Assembly (NCBI RefSeq): GCF_011398925.1
Contig: NZ_AP022842.1
Location: 484,001-548,000 of the forward strand
Length of the DNA: 64,000 bases
Reading direction: 5' to 3'
DNA from: Bacillus sp. KH172YL63
GTDB lineage: Bacteria; Bacillota; Bacilli; Bacillales; Bacillaceae_B
The notes beneath the pieces are model-generated. The model had not been told where the DNA came from. It ran no database searches and was given only the letters and a program-made list of their open reading frames with translations. Each line of letters begins with the position of its first letter. Within the stretch, counting starts at the first letter, position 1. Positions 17,490 to 25,640 of this stretch are shown one piece after another. Made by a program: the position numbers and the translations under genes.

Positions 17490-17594
17490 AGTTACGCAAT
17501 AAACGTTAAAACTCACGCAATAACTAGCGAATCTCACGCAATAAATGCCCAATATCACGCAATAACCACCCAATCTCACGCAATAACCGTTCCA
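17490..17594 (+). repeat. 21-bp direct repeat array, block 3 (five units)
   Basis: Five units start at 17490, 17511, 17532, 17553 and 17574, again exactly 258 bp on. The sequence after it (17595-17790) is a decayed version of the spacer (GAAGTTAC, CTTTTTCA and AACATTGAAACGAC remnants). No protein-coding gene is credible between 16878 and 17855. Confidence 0.9.
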
Positions 17595-17800
17595 AGCACC
17601 ATCCCAAAAGCTAAAAAAACAGCAAAAATGCCCTCCCAACACAAAAAGAGACGACGAAGTTACACTTTTTCATCCTTCAAACCGAACAAACATTGAAACG
17701 ACCTTACTAATCAGCACGACACCATCAGAATGCAGACCTCCACCCAAGACCCCACACATCTCCCTGCACAAGAAACCGGCAAACCTATATACGAGTAGAC

Positions 17801-17824
17801 AGGAATCCTGACCGGATTCCTTTT
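17801..17824 (+). terminator. Hairpin just upstream of the 2-oxoacid dehydrogenase operon
   Basis: AGGAATCC (17801-17808) pairs with GGATTCCT (17814-17821), followed by TTT. It stands 32 bp before the E1-alpha start, so it could end readthrough from pdh or act as an attenuator or operator for the operon. I cannot see a convincing promoter nearby. Confidence 0.5.
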
Positions 17825-17855
17825 CCTAAAAATATGCACCATAAGAGGTGATGAG

Positions 17856-18920
17856 ATGATCGAGGAATTTCAGCTGGTCCAGGTCATGGACCGGGAAGGT
17901 GAGTTAGTTGAAAGCGGGTATGAAAAGGAAATTTCAGAGGACTTGGCCAGAACGTTTTACCGGCATTTGATGAGGATCCGGACGTTTGACCGGAAAGCGG
18001 TGAGTTTGCAGCGTCAGGGGCGGATCGGGACGTATGCACCGTATGAAGGGCAGGAGGCTTCCCAGGTGGGGAGTGCGCTTGCTCTTAAGGAGAAAGATTG
18101 GCTGTTTCCGTCTTACCGGGACCATGGTGCGACGATGACGTTTGGGCATTCGTTGCTTCATATCCTTCTTTTTTGGAAGGGGAGGAATGAAGGGTGCGTG
18201 CCTCCTGAAGGGAAGAATATTTTCACGCCGGGGATTCCGATTGCGACACAGCTGCCTCATGCGGTCGGAGCGGCGTATGCGGAGAAGCGGAAGGGAACCG
18301 GGAATGCGGCGATTGTTTATTTTGGAGACGGCGCCACTTCCGAAGGGGATTTTCATGAAGGGTTGAATTTGGCCAGCGTATGGTCGGCTCCGGTTGTCTT
18401 TTTTAATCAAAATAATCAATACGCGATTTCTGTACCTATCCATAAACAGATGAAGACGAAGACGATTGCCCAGAAAGCCCTTGCCTACGATATGCCTAGT
18501 GTCCGGATCGACGGCAATGATGTATTTGCGGTTTATTTCGAGACGCTGAAGGCATTGGAGGGGGCAAGGAAGGGGGACGGACCTTCCCTGATCGAGTCGG
18601 TGACGTGGAGATACGGTGCCCATACGACTGCCGATGATCCGACGAAGTATCGGGATCAGCAGGAGAGTGAGTCGAGGCGGAAGGAGAATGATCCGGTCGA
18701 TCGCCTGACCAGATTCATGGAGCGAAGAGGATGGATTGATGAGGATTGGAAGGTTTCTGTGGAGAAGGAGTGTGCGAAGGAAGTCGATATGGCGGTTGAG
18801 GCGCTGGAAGCTTATCCGGAAGCAGAGCCAAGTTTGATTTTTGATCATGTGTTTGCAACTCCGACATGGACGATCCAGGAACAAAAAGAAAAGCTCCTTG
18901 AGCAATTGAGAGGTGAATAG
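17856..18920 (+). CDS. 2-oxoacid dehydrogenase E1 component, alpha subunit
   Basis: Thiamine-diphosphate decarboxylase subunit of a 2-oxoacid dehydrogenase complex, 354 residues. The thiamine-diphosphate motif runs from GDGATSEGDFHEGLN to NNQYAIS. The N-terminal EGQEASQVGSA segment and C-terminal RYGAHTTADDPTKYR are as in PdhA/BkdA-type alpha subunits. The overall pattern is closer to pyruvate-dehydrogenase-type alpha chains than to the branched-chain type, but specificity is not readable. A GGGGGACGGACCTTCCC repeat copy lies inside the gene at 18572-18588. It heads a complete E1a-E1b-E2-E3 operon. Confidence 0.92.
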   Translation: MIEEFQLVQVMDREGELVESGYEKEISEDLARTFYRHLMRIRTFDRKAVSLQRQGRIGTYAPYEGQEASQVGSALALKEKDWLFPSYRDHGATMTFGHSLLHILLFWKGRNEGCVPPEGKNIFTPGIPIATQLPHAVGAAYAEKRKGTGNAAIVYFGDGATSEGDFHEGLNLASVWSAPVVFFNQNNQYAISVPIHKQMKTKTIAQKALAYDMPSVRIDGNDVFAVYFETLKALEGARKGDGPSLIESVTWRYGAHTTADDPTKYRDQQESESRRKENDPVDRLTRFMERRGWIDEDWKVSVEKECAKEVDMAVEALEAYPEAEPSLIFDHVFATPTWTIQEQKEKLLEQLRGE

Positions 18921-18921
18921 G

Positions 18922-19917
18922 ATGAGCACCTTAACGAAAATGAAGACGTTGACGATGGTTCAGGCCATCACGGATGGGATGAGAGTGATGCTTGAGGAAC
19001 ATGATGATGTCCTGTTACTGGGTGAGGATATCGGAACGAATGGAGGGGTGTTCCGGGCGACGGACGGGCTGCAGCAGGAATTCGGGGAAGACCGGGTCAT
19101 TGATACCCCGTTAAGTGAAGCCGGGTTCATCGGTGCGGCCATTGGAATGGGGTTGAACGGCTTCCGTCCCGTGGCTGAGGTCCAGTTCCTCGGGTTCATC
19201 TACCCTGCATATGAGCAGATCATGACACATGCTTCACGCCTACGCTCACGTACCCTTGGCCATTTCACGTGCCCATTGGTGATCAGGGCTCCGTATGGGG
19301 CTGGAGTGAGGGCACCTGAGATTCATTCCGACAGCACAGAGGCCCTTTTCACCCATATGCCGGGAATCAAGGTGGTATGTCCTTCGTCGCCTTACGATGC
19401 AAAGGGACTGCTGATTGCAGCGATAGAAGACCCTGATCCGGTTTTGTTCCTTGAGCCGATGAGATGTTACCGATCGTCCAGGGAAGAAGTGCCGGAAGAG
19501 AAATATACGGTGGAGATCGGAAAGGGAAAGGTAGTCAAAGAGGGGGAGGATGTGACCCTCATTGCCTGGGGGGCGATGGTCAAGGTTGCAGAAGATGCTG
19601 CAAAAGCAGCGGGCGAGAAAGGCATCGACTGTGAGGTCCTCGACCTTAGGACACTCTACCCTCTAGATAAAGATCTGATCGCTGACTCTGTACAGAAGAC
19701 AGGCAGAACGGTGATAGTCCATGAAGCGCATGCAACGGGCGGTGTCGGAAATGATGTGCTGGCGATCATCAATGACACGTCATTTTTATATCAGAAGGCG
19801 CCGACTGAACGGGTGACGGGATTTGATACCCCGGTTCCGTATTTCGGATTTGAAGATTTCTATTTACCCGACAGTAAACGTGTGCTCGCTGCAGTTGAGA
19901 AAGTGGCACGCTATTAG
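18922..19917 (+). CDS. 2-oxoacid dehydrogenase E1 component, beta subunit
   Basis: Transketolase-like partner of the alpha subunit, 331 residues. The N-terminal LLGEDIGTNGGVFRATDGL, the PLSEAGFIGAAIGMGLNG segment and AEVQFLGFIYPA are diagnostic; the C-terminal transketolase domain carries VLDLRTLYPLD and VHEAHATGGVG. ATG 18922 is used; it follows the alpha stop by one base, and GAGGTG just upstream lies inside the end of the alpha gene. Confidence 0.93.
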   Translation: MSTLTKMKTLTMVQAITDGMRVMLEEHDDVLLLGEDIGTNGGVFRATDGLQQEFGEDRVIDTPLSEAGFIGAAIGMGLNGFRPVAEVQFLGFIYPAYEQIMTHASRLRSRTLGHFTCPLVIRAPYGAGVRAPEIHSDSTEALFTHMPGIKVVCPSSPYDAKGLLIAAIEDPDPVLFLEPMRCYRSSREEVPEEKYTVEIGKGKVVKEGEDVTLIAWGAMVKVAEDAAKAAGEKGIDCEVLDLRTLYPLDKDLIADSVQKTGRTVIVHEAHATGGVGNDVLAIINDTSFLYQKAPTERVTGFDTPVPYFGFEDFYLPDSKRVLAAVEKVARY

Positions 19918-19932
19918 ACGAGGAGGGAGTTC

Positions 19933-21093
19933 ATGGAAGTAAAGCTTCATGATATCGGAGAAGGCATGACCGAAGCCAACATCAATCACTTTCTTGTGAA
20001 GGTCGGGGATGTGGTGAGAGCGGACCAGCCATTGGTGGAAGTACAGACGGATAAGATGACGGCGGAGATTCCTGCGCCTTTTTCCGGTGTGATCAAGGAA
20101 ATCACAGTCAGGGAAGGTGAGACGATACCGGTCGGCTCGACGGTCCTGCTGATGGAAGAAGGAGCCGGGGGAAGCAGGCGGATCGTTCCAGCCAGCACTC
20201 AGGTGGTCAGGAAAAAGAGGATACTTGCATCCCCGTATACGAGAAAGATCGCCAGGGAACATGGCATCAATATAGAAGAAGTGACCGGTTCCGGAGCAGG
20301 TGGCCGGGTGCTGGATGAAGATGTCTTTCTTTATATGAAAGAAGACAAAGGGCCGGTTCCGGAAAGGGAAGAAGAAGCGCCGATTCTCCACGAGGAAGAG
20401 CCACACACGATCCCGTTCCGGGGCAGGAGAAAACAAATCGCTGCGAAAATGTCCCAGTCGCTGAGGACGATCCCTCACTGCACACACTTTGAGGAAATTG
20501 ACGTTACGAATCTATTAATCTGGAAAGATTCAATGAAAGAAAGCGGACAGAGCATTTCAATGGGGGCTTATTTTATCAAAGTCCTGTCGGTTTGTTTAAA
20601 AGAGTTTCCTATTTTCAATGCCCGTCTCAATGAAGAGGAAGAATGTGTCGTGCTTCAGTCTCAGCATCATATCGGCATCGCAGTCGATACGGATGAAGGA
20701 TTGATCGTTCCGGTCATCAAAGGGGTACAGGAAAAATCAATGAAAGACATTCACAGTGAGATGAAGGAACTGACCAGGAAGGCAATTGAAGGCAAGCTTT
20801 CGATGGCCGACATCAAGGGAGGGACGTTCACCGTCAGCAATGTCGGACCGTTGGACGGATCGATCGGTGCAACCCCGATCATCAACGATCCGGAAGTCGC
20901 CCTTGTCGCTTTCCATAAGACGAAGAAGCGGCCGATGGTGAACGAAAAGGATGAAATCGTCGTCCGCTCGATGATGAATGTGTCGATGTCCTTCGATCAC
21001 CGGGTCGCAGACGGGGGAACGGCCGTGAAGTTCACAAACCGATTAAGGGATTTGATCGAACAACCTCAATCCATGCTTCTGGAGTTGATATAA
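19933..21093 (+). CDS. 2-oxoacid dehydrogenase E2, dihydrolipoamide acyltransferase
   Basis: Core acyltransferase, 386 residues. Domain order: one lipoyl domain (about 1-75, lipoylated lysine in TDKMTAEI at residue 41), a charged linker, the peripheral-subunit-binding domain (SPYTRKIAREHGIN, then GSGAGGRVL), a second acidic linker, and the catalytic domain ending in SFDHRVADGG with the active-site histidine. A single lipoyl domain is as in branched-chain and acetoin-type E2. It abuts the E3 gene with no gap. Confidence 0.93.
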   Translation: MEVKLHDIGEGMTEANINHFLVKVGDVVRADQPLVEVQTDKMTAEIPAPFSGVIKEITVREGETIPVGSTVLLMEEGAGGSRRIVPASTQVVRKKRILASPYTRKIAREHGINIEEVTGSGAGGRVLDEDVFLYMKEDKGPVPEREEEAPILHEEEPHTIPFRGRRKQIAAKMSQSLRTIPHCTHFEEIDVTNLLIWKDSMKESGQSISMGAYFIKVLSVCLKEFPIFNARLNEEEECVVLQSQHHIGIAVDTDEGLIVPVIKGVQEKSMKDIHSEMKELTRKAIEGKLSMADIKGGTFTVSNVGPLDGSIGATPIINDPEVALVAFHKTKKRPMVNEKDEIVVRSMMNVSMSFDHRVADGGTAVKFTNRLRDLIEQPQSMLLELI

Positions 21094-22521
21094 ATGGTAG
21101 TGGGAGAAATTACAGAAGAAAAGGACATCATCGTCATCGGGGGCGGTCCCGGCGGGTATCATGCTGCGATCAGGGCAGCGGCCCTCGGCAGACAGGTCAC
21201 ATTGATCGAGCGGGAGGAGCTTGGGGGGACCTGCCTGAATAAAGGGTGCATCCCCTCAAAGGTATTCACCCATTTTGCCCAGGAATTTAAAAAGACGGCG
21301 CATCTGAAGGAAATGGGTCTGGAGTATGGAGAAGTGGAAGCGAATCTTGCCTCTCTGCAACTCTATAAAAATAAAAAAATATCCCAGCTCCGGGCAGGTG
21401 TGGAGTCACTTTGTAAAGCGAATAAGGTGGAGGTCATGAAAGGATCGGCTGCCTTTCTGTCAGAATCCCGTATCGGGGTTGAAAACGGTCATGAGTTTTC
21501 CCTTTTCAACTTCAAGGAGGCGATCGTGGCGACGGGTGGGGTCTTTCATTATCCTGAAGGAATCAAGTTTGATGGGAGCTATATCCTGAAGGAAAGGGAA
21601 ATCTTTCAGCTCGAGGAAATCCCGGAAGAACTCATCATCTGCGGAGCCGATTATATTTCATTGGAAATCGCATCGGTGTTCGCCACTCTCGGGAGTGCCG
21701 TCACGTTGCTCCTCACCGGCGACCTGCCATTTGATCCGGCGATTACGAAAGAACTCTTCAGGCAGCTGAAAAAACAGCGCATCAACGTCATCAAAGATGC
21801 CGCCATCGAGGAAGCCTTCGGGAGGGACGGACACGTCATCGTCACACTCGAAAAAGCGTCTGGGGAAACAGTATCCATCCAGGGTTCACATTTTGTCGTC
21901 AGCGGTGAAACGAAGCCAGACCTGACAAACACCGGCCTCGACCGCCTGTCGGTTGCCCTGACGGACAGTGGCTATATCAAGACAGATCGGGAGGGACGGA
22001 CCTCGATTCCACATATTTGGGCGATCGGGGACGTCACGGAAGGTCCGTCCCTCGCAGTGAAAGCGATCAAGCAGGGGAAGGCGGCGGCTGAGGCGGCGGC
22101 CGGGTTGAAGGTGGAGGTGGATTTGGGGTTTGTGCCGAGTGTGGTGCAGATGAGTCCGCCGATTGCGTGTGTGGGGCTGACTGAGGAGGAAGCGCGTGAG
22201 CTGGGGTATGCGGTGTCAGTGAGTGAGAATCCTGTCAGGGGGAATGGGTATGCCCTGCTGACGGATGAGAAGGATGGTCTGGTGAAAGTCGTTTCAGACA
22301 GTGAATCGGACGTGATCCTCGGCATCCATATCATCGGTCAGGGTGCGGTGGAGCTCATCACATCAGGCATCCTTGGTCTTGAGATGGGCGCACGGGATGA
22401 AGATTTCCGATTTCCTCTCTATCCTCATCCGAGCATGAATGAAAGCCTTTTAGAAGCGGTTGAAGGACTGAAGGGGGATGCCGTGCATATGCCTCCGAGG
22501 AAAAAACAGCCGGTGAGGTAG
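21094..22521 (+). CDS. 2-oxoacid dehydrogenase E3, dihydrolipoyl dehydrogenase
   Basis: FAD flavoprotein reoxidising the lipoyl groups of E2, 475 residues. FAD motif GGGPGGYHAAIRA, redox-active disulfide GGTCLNKGCIPSK, the FAD loop AIGDVTEGP and the C-terminal interface HPSMNESLLEAV with its catalytic histidine are present. Two inverted repeat-motif copies (21991-22004 and 22038-22053) lie inside the gene. From about 22080 to 22260 the codons turn strikingly G-ending (GTG, GGG, CTG) compared with the rest. Confidence 0.92.
   Translation: MVVGEITEEKDIIVIGGGPGGYHAAIRAAALGRQVTLIEREELGGTCLNKGCIPSKVFTHFAQEFKKTAHLKEMGLEYGEVEANLASLQLYKNKKISQLRAGVESLCKANKVEVMKGSAAFLSESRIGVENGHEFSLFNFKEAIVATGGVFHYPEGIKFDGSYILKEREIFQLEEIPEELIICGADYISLEIASVFATLGSAVTLLLTGDLPFDPAITKELFRQLKKQRINVIKDAAIEEAFGRDGHVIVTLEKASGETVSIQGSHFVVSGETKPDLTNTGLDRLSVALTDSGYIKTDREGRTSIPHIWAIGDVTEGPSLAVKAIKQGKAAAEAAAGLKVEVDLGFVPSVVQMSPPIACVGLTEEEARELGYAVSVSENPVRGNGYALLTDEKDGLVKVVSDSESDVILGIHIIGQGAVELITSGILGLEMGARDEDFRFPLYPHPSMNESLLEAVEGLKGDAVHMPPRKKQPVR
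21991..22053 (+). repeat. Inverted pair of the GAGGGACGGACC motif inside the E3 gene
   Basis: GAGGGACGGACCTC (21991-22004) and GGAAGGTCCGTCCCTC (22038-22053) face each other across 33 bp of coding sequence. They encode EGRTS and EGPSL respectively, on either side of the conserved AIGD segment. Confidence 0.8.
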
Positions 22522-22600
22522 TGGATGATGGACTTCATCGCAGAGAAGCGTTTCAGCTTTACCGGCCGCTCTTGAGAAGTTCTATGAAACTATTTAATAT

Positions 22601-22615
22601 AATATTCAGAATATA
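22601..22615 (+). promoter_or_regulatory. CodY-like box upstream of hpd
   Basis: AATATTCAGAATATA matches the CodY consensus at 12 of 15 positions and lies 24 bp before the hpd start codon, close enough to block initiation or elongation. The match is moderate. Confidence 0.4.
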
Positions 22616-22638
22616 CTAACGTTTACGGAGGGATAACG

Positions 22639-23754
22639 ATGCAAGAACGTGTAGCTAAAAAGCAGGAAAAAGTAGAAGAGATCTTCCCGGTAAGAGATGT
22701 TGATTATTTAGAGTATTATTCCGGAAATGCAAAGCAGGCGGCTCATTTCTTCTGTACGGCTTTCGGCTTTAAGGCCGTTGCCTATTCAGGTCTTGAAACA
22801 GGGAATCGTGACACTGTGTCTTACGTTCTCCAACAAAATAAAGTCCGTCTGGTGATCACAGGAAGCCTGCATGAAGGAAGCCGCGTTGCCCAATTTGTCA
22901 AAGCTCACGGGGACGGCATCAAAGACATCGCGCTTGTCGTGGATGATGTTGAAAGTGCTTACAAAGGAGCGGTGACGCGTGGCGCGATTGAAATCATGCC
23001 TCCTTCCACACTTGAAGATGATAACGGCACAGTCAAAAAAGCCGTGATCGGTACATACGGGGACACAATCCATACACTTGTTGAACGAAAAGATTATAAA
23101 GGGATCTTCATGCCGGGCTTTGAAAAGTATGAGTCTTCCCTGAACGTTGAGGACGCAGGGATCATCGCTGTCGATCATGTTGTCGGCAACGTGGAGCGCA
23201 TGGAAGAGTGGGTGGAATATTACGAGAAAGTCATGGGCTTCAAAGAAATGCGCCATTTCACAAACGAAGACATTACAACCGAGTACTCTGCCCTCATGTC
23301 CAAGGTTATGCACAACGGCGGCCGCATTAAGTTCCCGATCAATGAGCCGGCAGAAGGGAAACGGAAATCGCAGATCCAGGAATATCTTGAGTTTTACGGA
23401 GGCCCTGGTGTGCAGCATATCGCGATCCTGACAGAGGACATCGTGAAGACGGTCGGCATCCTGAAAGAAAACGGAGTTGAGTTCCTGAGCACGCCTGCTT
23501 CATATTACGACATGCTTTCAGAGCGGGTCGGTGAAATCGATGAAGAGATTTCGAAGATCAAAGAGTTGAATATCCTCGTGGACCGGGACGACGAAGGGTA
23601 TCTGCTGCAAATCTTCACCAAGCCGATTGTGGACCGTCCGACGCTGTTCATCGAAGTGATCCAGCGTAAAGGTGCGAGAGGATTCGGGGAAGGGAACTTC
23701 AAAGCGCTGTTCGAGTCGATTGAACGGGAGCAGGAACGAAGAGGCAATCTATAA
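22639..23754 (+). CDS. hpd: 4-hydroxyphenylpyruvate dioxygenase
   Basis: Fe(II) dioxygenase turning 4-hydroxyphenylpyruvate into homogentisate in tyrosine breakdown. It has 371 residues with two vicinal-oxygen-chelate modules. The iron ligands are His180 (VDHVVGN), His260 (GVQHIAI) and Glu339 (LFIEVIQRKGARGFGEGNFKAL region), all in place. Start ATG follows ACGGAGGG. It opens the homogentisate gene group. Confidence 0.96.
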   Translation: MQERVAKKQEKVEEIFPVRDVDYLEYYSGNAKQAAHFFCTAFGFKAVAYSGLETGNRDTVSYVLQQNKVRLVITGSLHEGSRVAQFVKAHGDGIKDIALVVDDVESAYKGAVTRGAIEIMPPSTLEDDNGTVKKAVIGTYGDTIHTLVERKDYKGIFMPGFEKYESSLNVEDAGIIAVDHVVGNVERMEEWVEYYEKVMGFKEMRHFTNEDITTEYSALMSKVMHNGGRIKFPINEPAEGKRKSQIQEYLEFYGGPGVQHIAILTEDIVKTVGILKENGVEFLSTPASYYDMLSERVGEIDEEISKIKELNILVDRDDEGYLLQIFTKPIVDRPTLFIEVIQRKGARGFGEGNFKALFESIEREQERRGNL

Positions 23755-23801
23755 AGAGACAGATATAACGGGGGTCAAATGACCGGTCAGGGGGTTCACT
23801 C

Positions 23802-23912
23802 ATGATAGAGATCAGCTGCTTTTTCACTCCACCAATTGAAGGTGGGGACGGCGAAGACAAGCTGACACATGGGTTAACCCCCTTCATCCATGGAGAAAGC
23901 GGGGATGCATGA
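23802..23912 (+). CDS. Possible small ORF (36 aa) abutting the aminotransferase gene
   Basis: ATG 23802 is preceded by AGGGGG at 7-base spacing, and its TGA (23910-23912) directly abuts the aminotransferase ATG, the arrangement of a translationally coupled leader. The encoded peptide starts MIEISCFFTPP and matches nothing I know. GGGGGTT and AACCCCC bracket most of it, so it may instead be a structured leader. Could be chance. Confidence 0.35.
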   Translation: MIEISCFFTPPIEGGDGEDKLTHGLTPFIHGESGDA

Positions 23913-25022
23913 ATGACATTAAAGTTTAAAACAAGGGAAGCGGTCACCCATATCGCTCCATATGTGCTGGGAAAGACGCTTGGGGAACTACAGAAAGAGC
24001 ACGGTCTGAGTTCGATCAGAAAACTGTCGGAAAATGAAAACATATACGGATGCTCGCCGAAAGTGAAACAGTGGTTCAAAGACATTGGAAGTGATCTGTT
24101 TCTGTATCCGGACGGTGCGGCGGTCAATCTGAGTGAGAAGGTATCGGAATTCCTGGGGGTGCAAAGGGAACAGCTTCTGTTCGGAAACGGCTCGGATGAG
24201 GTGATCCGCTTGTTGACGAGGGCCTACCTGAGCTGCGGGGACGAAGCGGTCATGGCGGAGGTTACGTTCCCGAGGTACAAGACGAACGTACTATTGGAAG
24301 GAGGCATTCCGGTCACTGTCCCCCTCGTAGACGGGACACATGACCTCAAGGGGATGTACAGATCCATCACGGCAAAGACGAAGCTCATCTTTGTGTGCAA
24401 TCCTAATAACCCGACCGGCACCATCGTCGGGAAGAAAGAACTTCTTCAATTCATCGAAAGCATTCCGTCTCACATCCTTGTGATCGTCGATGAAGCGTAC
24501 ATGGAGTATGTGACGACCGACGATTATTTAGAAACGCTGCCGCTTCTATCTTCATTCGACAACCTGATCGTACTCCGGACGTTTTCAAAGATTTATGGCC
24601 TTGCAGGGCTGAGGGTCGGTTTCGGCGTCATGAATGAAGAAATTGCTGAGCAGCTCCGTAAAGTGAAGGATGTCTTCAATGTCAATACGGTCGCACAGCA
24701 GTCGGCTGTCATTGCCCTGGGGGATCAGGGGTTCATAAGGGAATGTACCCATAAGAATGAAAAGGGCAGGATGTATCTGGAAAAAGAATTCGACCGTCTC
24801 GGCATCTCTTATTTTCCGTCACAATCGAACTTTATCATGCTGGATACGGGGATGAACGGGGAGCGGGTTGCTTCCGAACTTGTGAAAAGGGGGCTCGTCG
24901 TCCGGTCCGGCACGCTGCTCGGGTATCCGACAACCGTCCGGGTTACGATCGGGACAGAAGAGGATAACGAGCGGTTCGTTGAAGCGATAGAGGATATTTT
25001 GCAAGCTGAAGGGGTGAAGTAA
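23913..25022 (+). CDS. HisC-type (histidinol-phosphate/aromatic) aminotransferase
   Basis: PLP-dependent class I/II aminotransferase of 369 residues with the HisC pattern: RKLSENENIYGCSPKV, LFGNGSDEVI, CNPNNPTGT, the VIVDEAYMEY segment and the PLP lysine in RTFSKIYGLAGLRVG. Between hpd and the homogentisate genes the natural role is tyrosine/phenylalanine to the 2-oxo acid, since HisC-type enzymes commonly accept aromatic amino acids. A purely histidine-biosynthetic role is less likely with no his genes nearby. Confidence 0.85.
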   Translation: MTLKFKTREAVTHIAPYVLGKTLGELQKEHGLSSIRKLSENENIYGCSPKVKQWFKDIGSDLFLYPDGAAVNLSEKVSEFLGVQREQLLFGNGSDEVIRLLTRAYLSCGDEAVMAEVTFPRYKTNVLLEGGIPVTVPLVDGTHDLKGMYRSITAKTKLIFVCNPNNPTGTIVGKKELLQFIESIPSHILVIVDEAYMEYVTTDDYLETLPLLSSFDNLIVLRTFSKIYGLAGLRVGFGVMNEEIAEQLRKVKDVFNVNTVAQQSAVIALGDQGFIRECTHKNEKGRMYLEKEFDRLGISYFPSQSNFIMLDTGMNGERVASELVKRGLVVRSGTLLGYPTTVRVTIGTEEDNERFVEAIEDILQAEGVK

Positions 25023-25634
25023 ATGGATATCAGGCCAGATACGCTCGAGTGGCAGGCTGCTTATAAGCTCATGATCGGCTCGATTTTGCCGAGGCCGATC
25101 GCCTTTGTTTCCACCCTGGATGAAAAGGGTGAGGCAAACCTTGCACCGTACAGTTTCTTTACGGCAATTTGCGCCGATCCGATGCTCGTCTGCTTCTCTC
25201 CGATGAGAAGGGGGAAGGACGGCAGCAAGAAGGATACGCTTTTGAACATCGAGAAAACGAAGGAATTCGTCATCAATATCGTCAGCGAAGGATTCGTGGA
25301 AGAGATGAATGACTGTGCAGTGGAATTCGCCCCTGATATCGATGAATTTGAACAGGTCGGACTGACGAAACGACAGTCGGTCACCGTGAAGCCCCCTGGA
25401 GTGACGGAAAGCAAGGTGCAGCTGGAGTGTGTCCTTCATGACGTCCTTCACTTCGGCGATCACCCCGGGGCAGGGAGCCTTGTCATCGGCAAGGTGGAAT
25501 GTGTCAGGGTGGAAGATGAACTCTTCTACGATGGAAAGATCGATTCAGAGAAACTCAAACCGGTGGGCAGGCTTGCCGGTCAGATGTACACCAAACCATT
25601 ATCCGATTCATTTGAATTGATACGAAAAAGGTGA
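25023..25634 (+). CDS. Flavin-reductase-like FMN-binding split-barrel protein
   Basis: 203 residues of the flavin reductase-like (DIM6/NTAB) family, recognised by SILPRPIAFVSTLDEKGEANLAPYSFFTAICADPMLVCFSP and the C-terminal HPGAGSLVIGKV pattern, which binds FMN. It begins right after the aminotransferase stop and ends 6 bp before the fumarylacetoacetase gene, so it is cotranscribed with the homogentisate genes. Its reaction there is unknown; possible roles are flavin supply or an uncharacterised step. Confidence 0.82.
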   Translation: MDIRPDTLEWQAAYKLMIGSILPRPIAFVSTLDEKGEANLAPYSFFTAICADPMLVCFSPMRRGKDGSKKDTLLNIEKTKEFVINIVSEGFVEEMNDCAVEFAPDIDEFEQVGLTKRQSVTVKPPGVTESKVQLECVLHDVLHFGDHPGAGSLVIGKVECVRVEDELFYDGKIDSEKLKPVGRLAGQMYTKPLSDSFELIRKR

Positions 25635-25640
25635 TGTCTT

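Noticed and set aside
16974..17594. CRISPR array
   Set aside because: Units are contiguous and themselves variable, with no alternation of constant repeats and unique spacers, and no cas genes nearby.
16971..17642. Minus-strand frames with YCVTF-type heptapeptide repeats (also at 40486-40794)
   Set aside because: They arise because the DNA period of 21 bp is a multiple of three. No ribosome sites, and the composition is unlike a real protein.
22616..22632. cre-like sequence (TAACGTTTACG) before hpd
   Set aside because: Only about 11 of 14 positions fit and it overlaps the ribosome site; not convincing.
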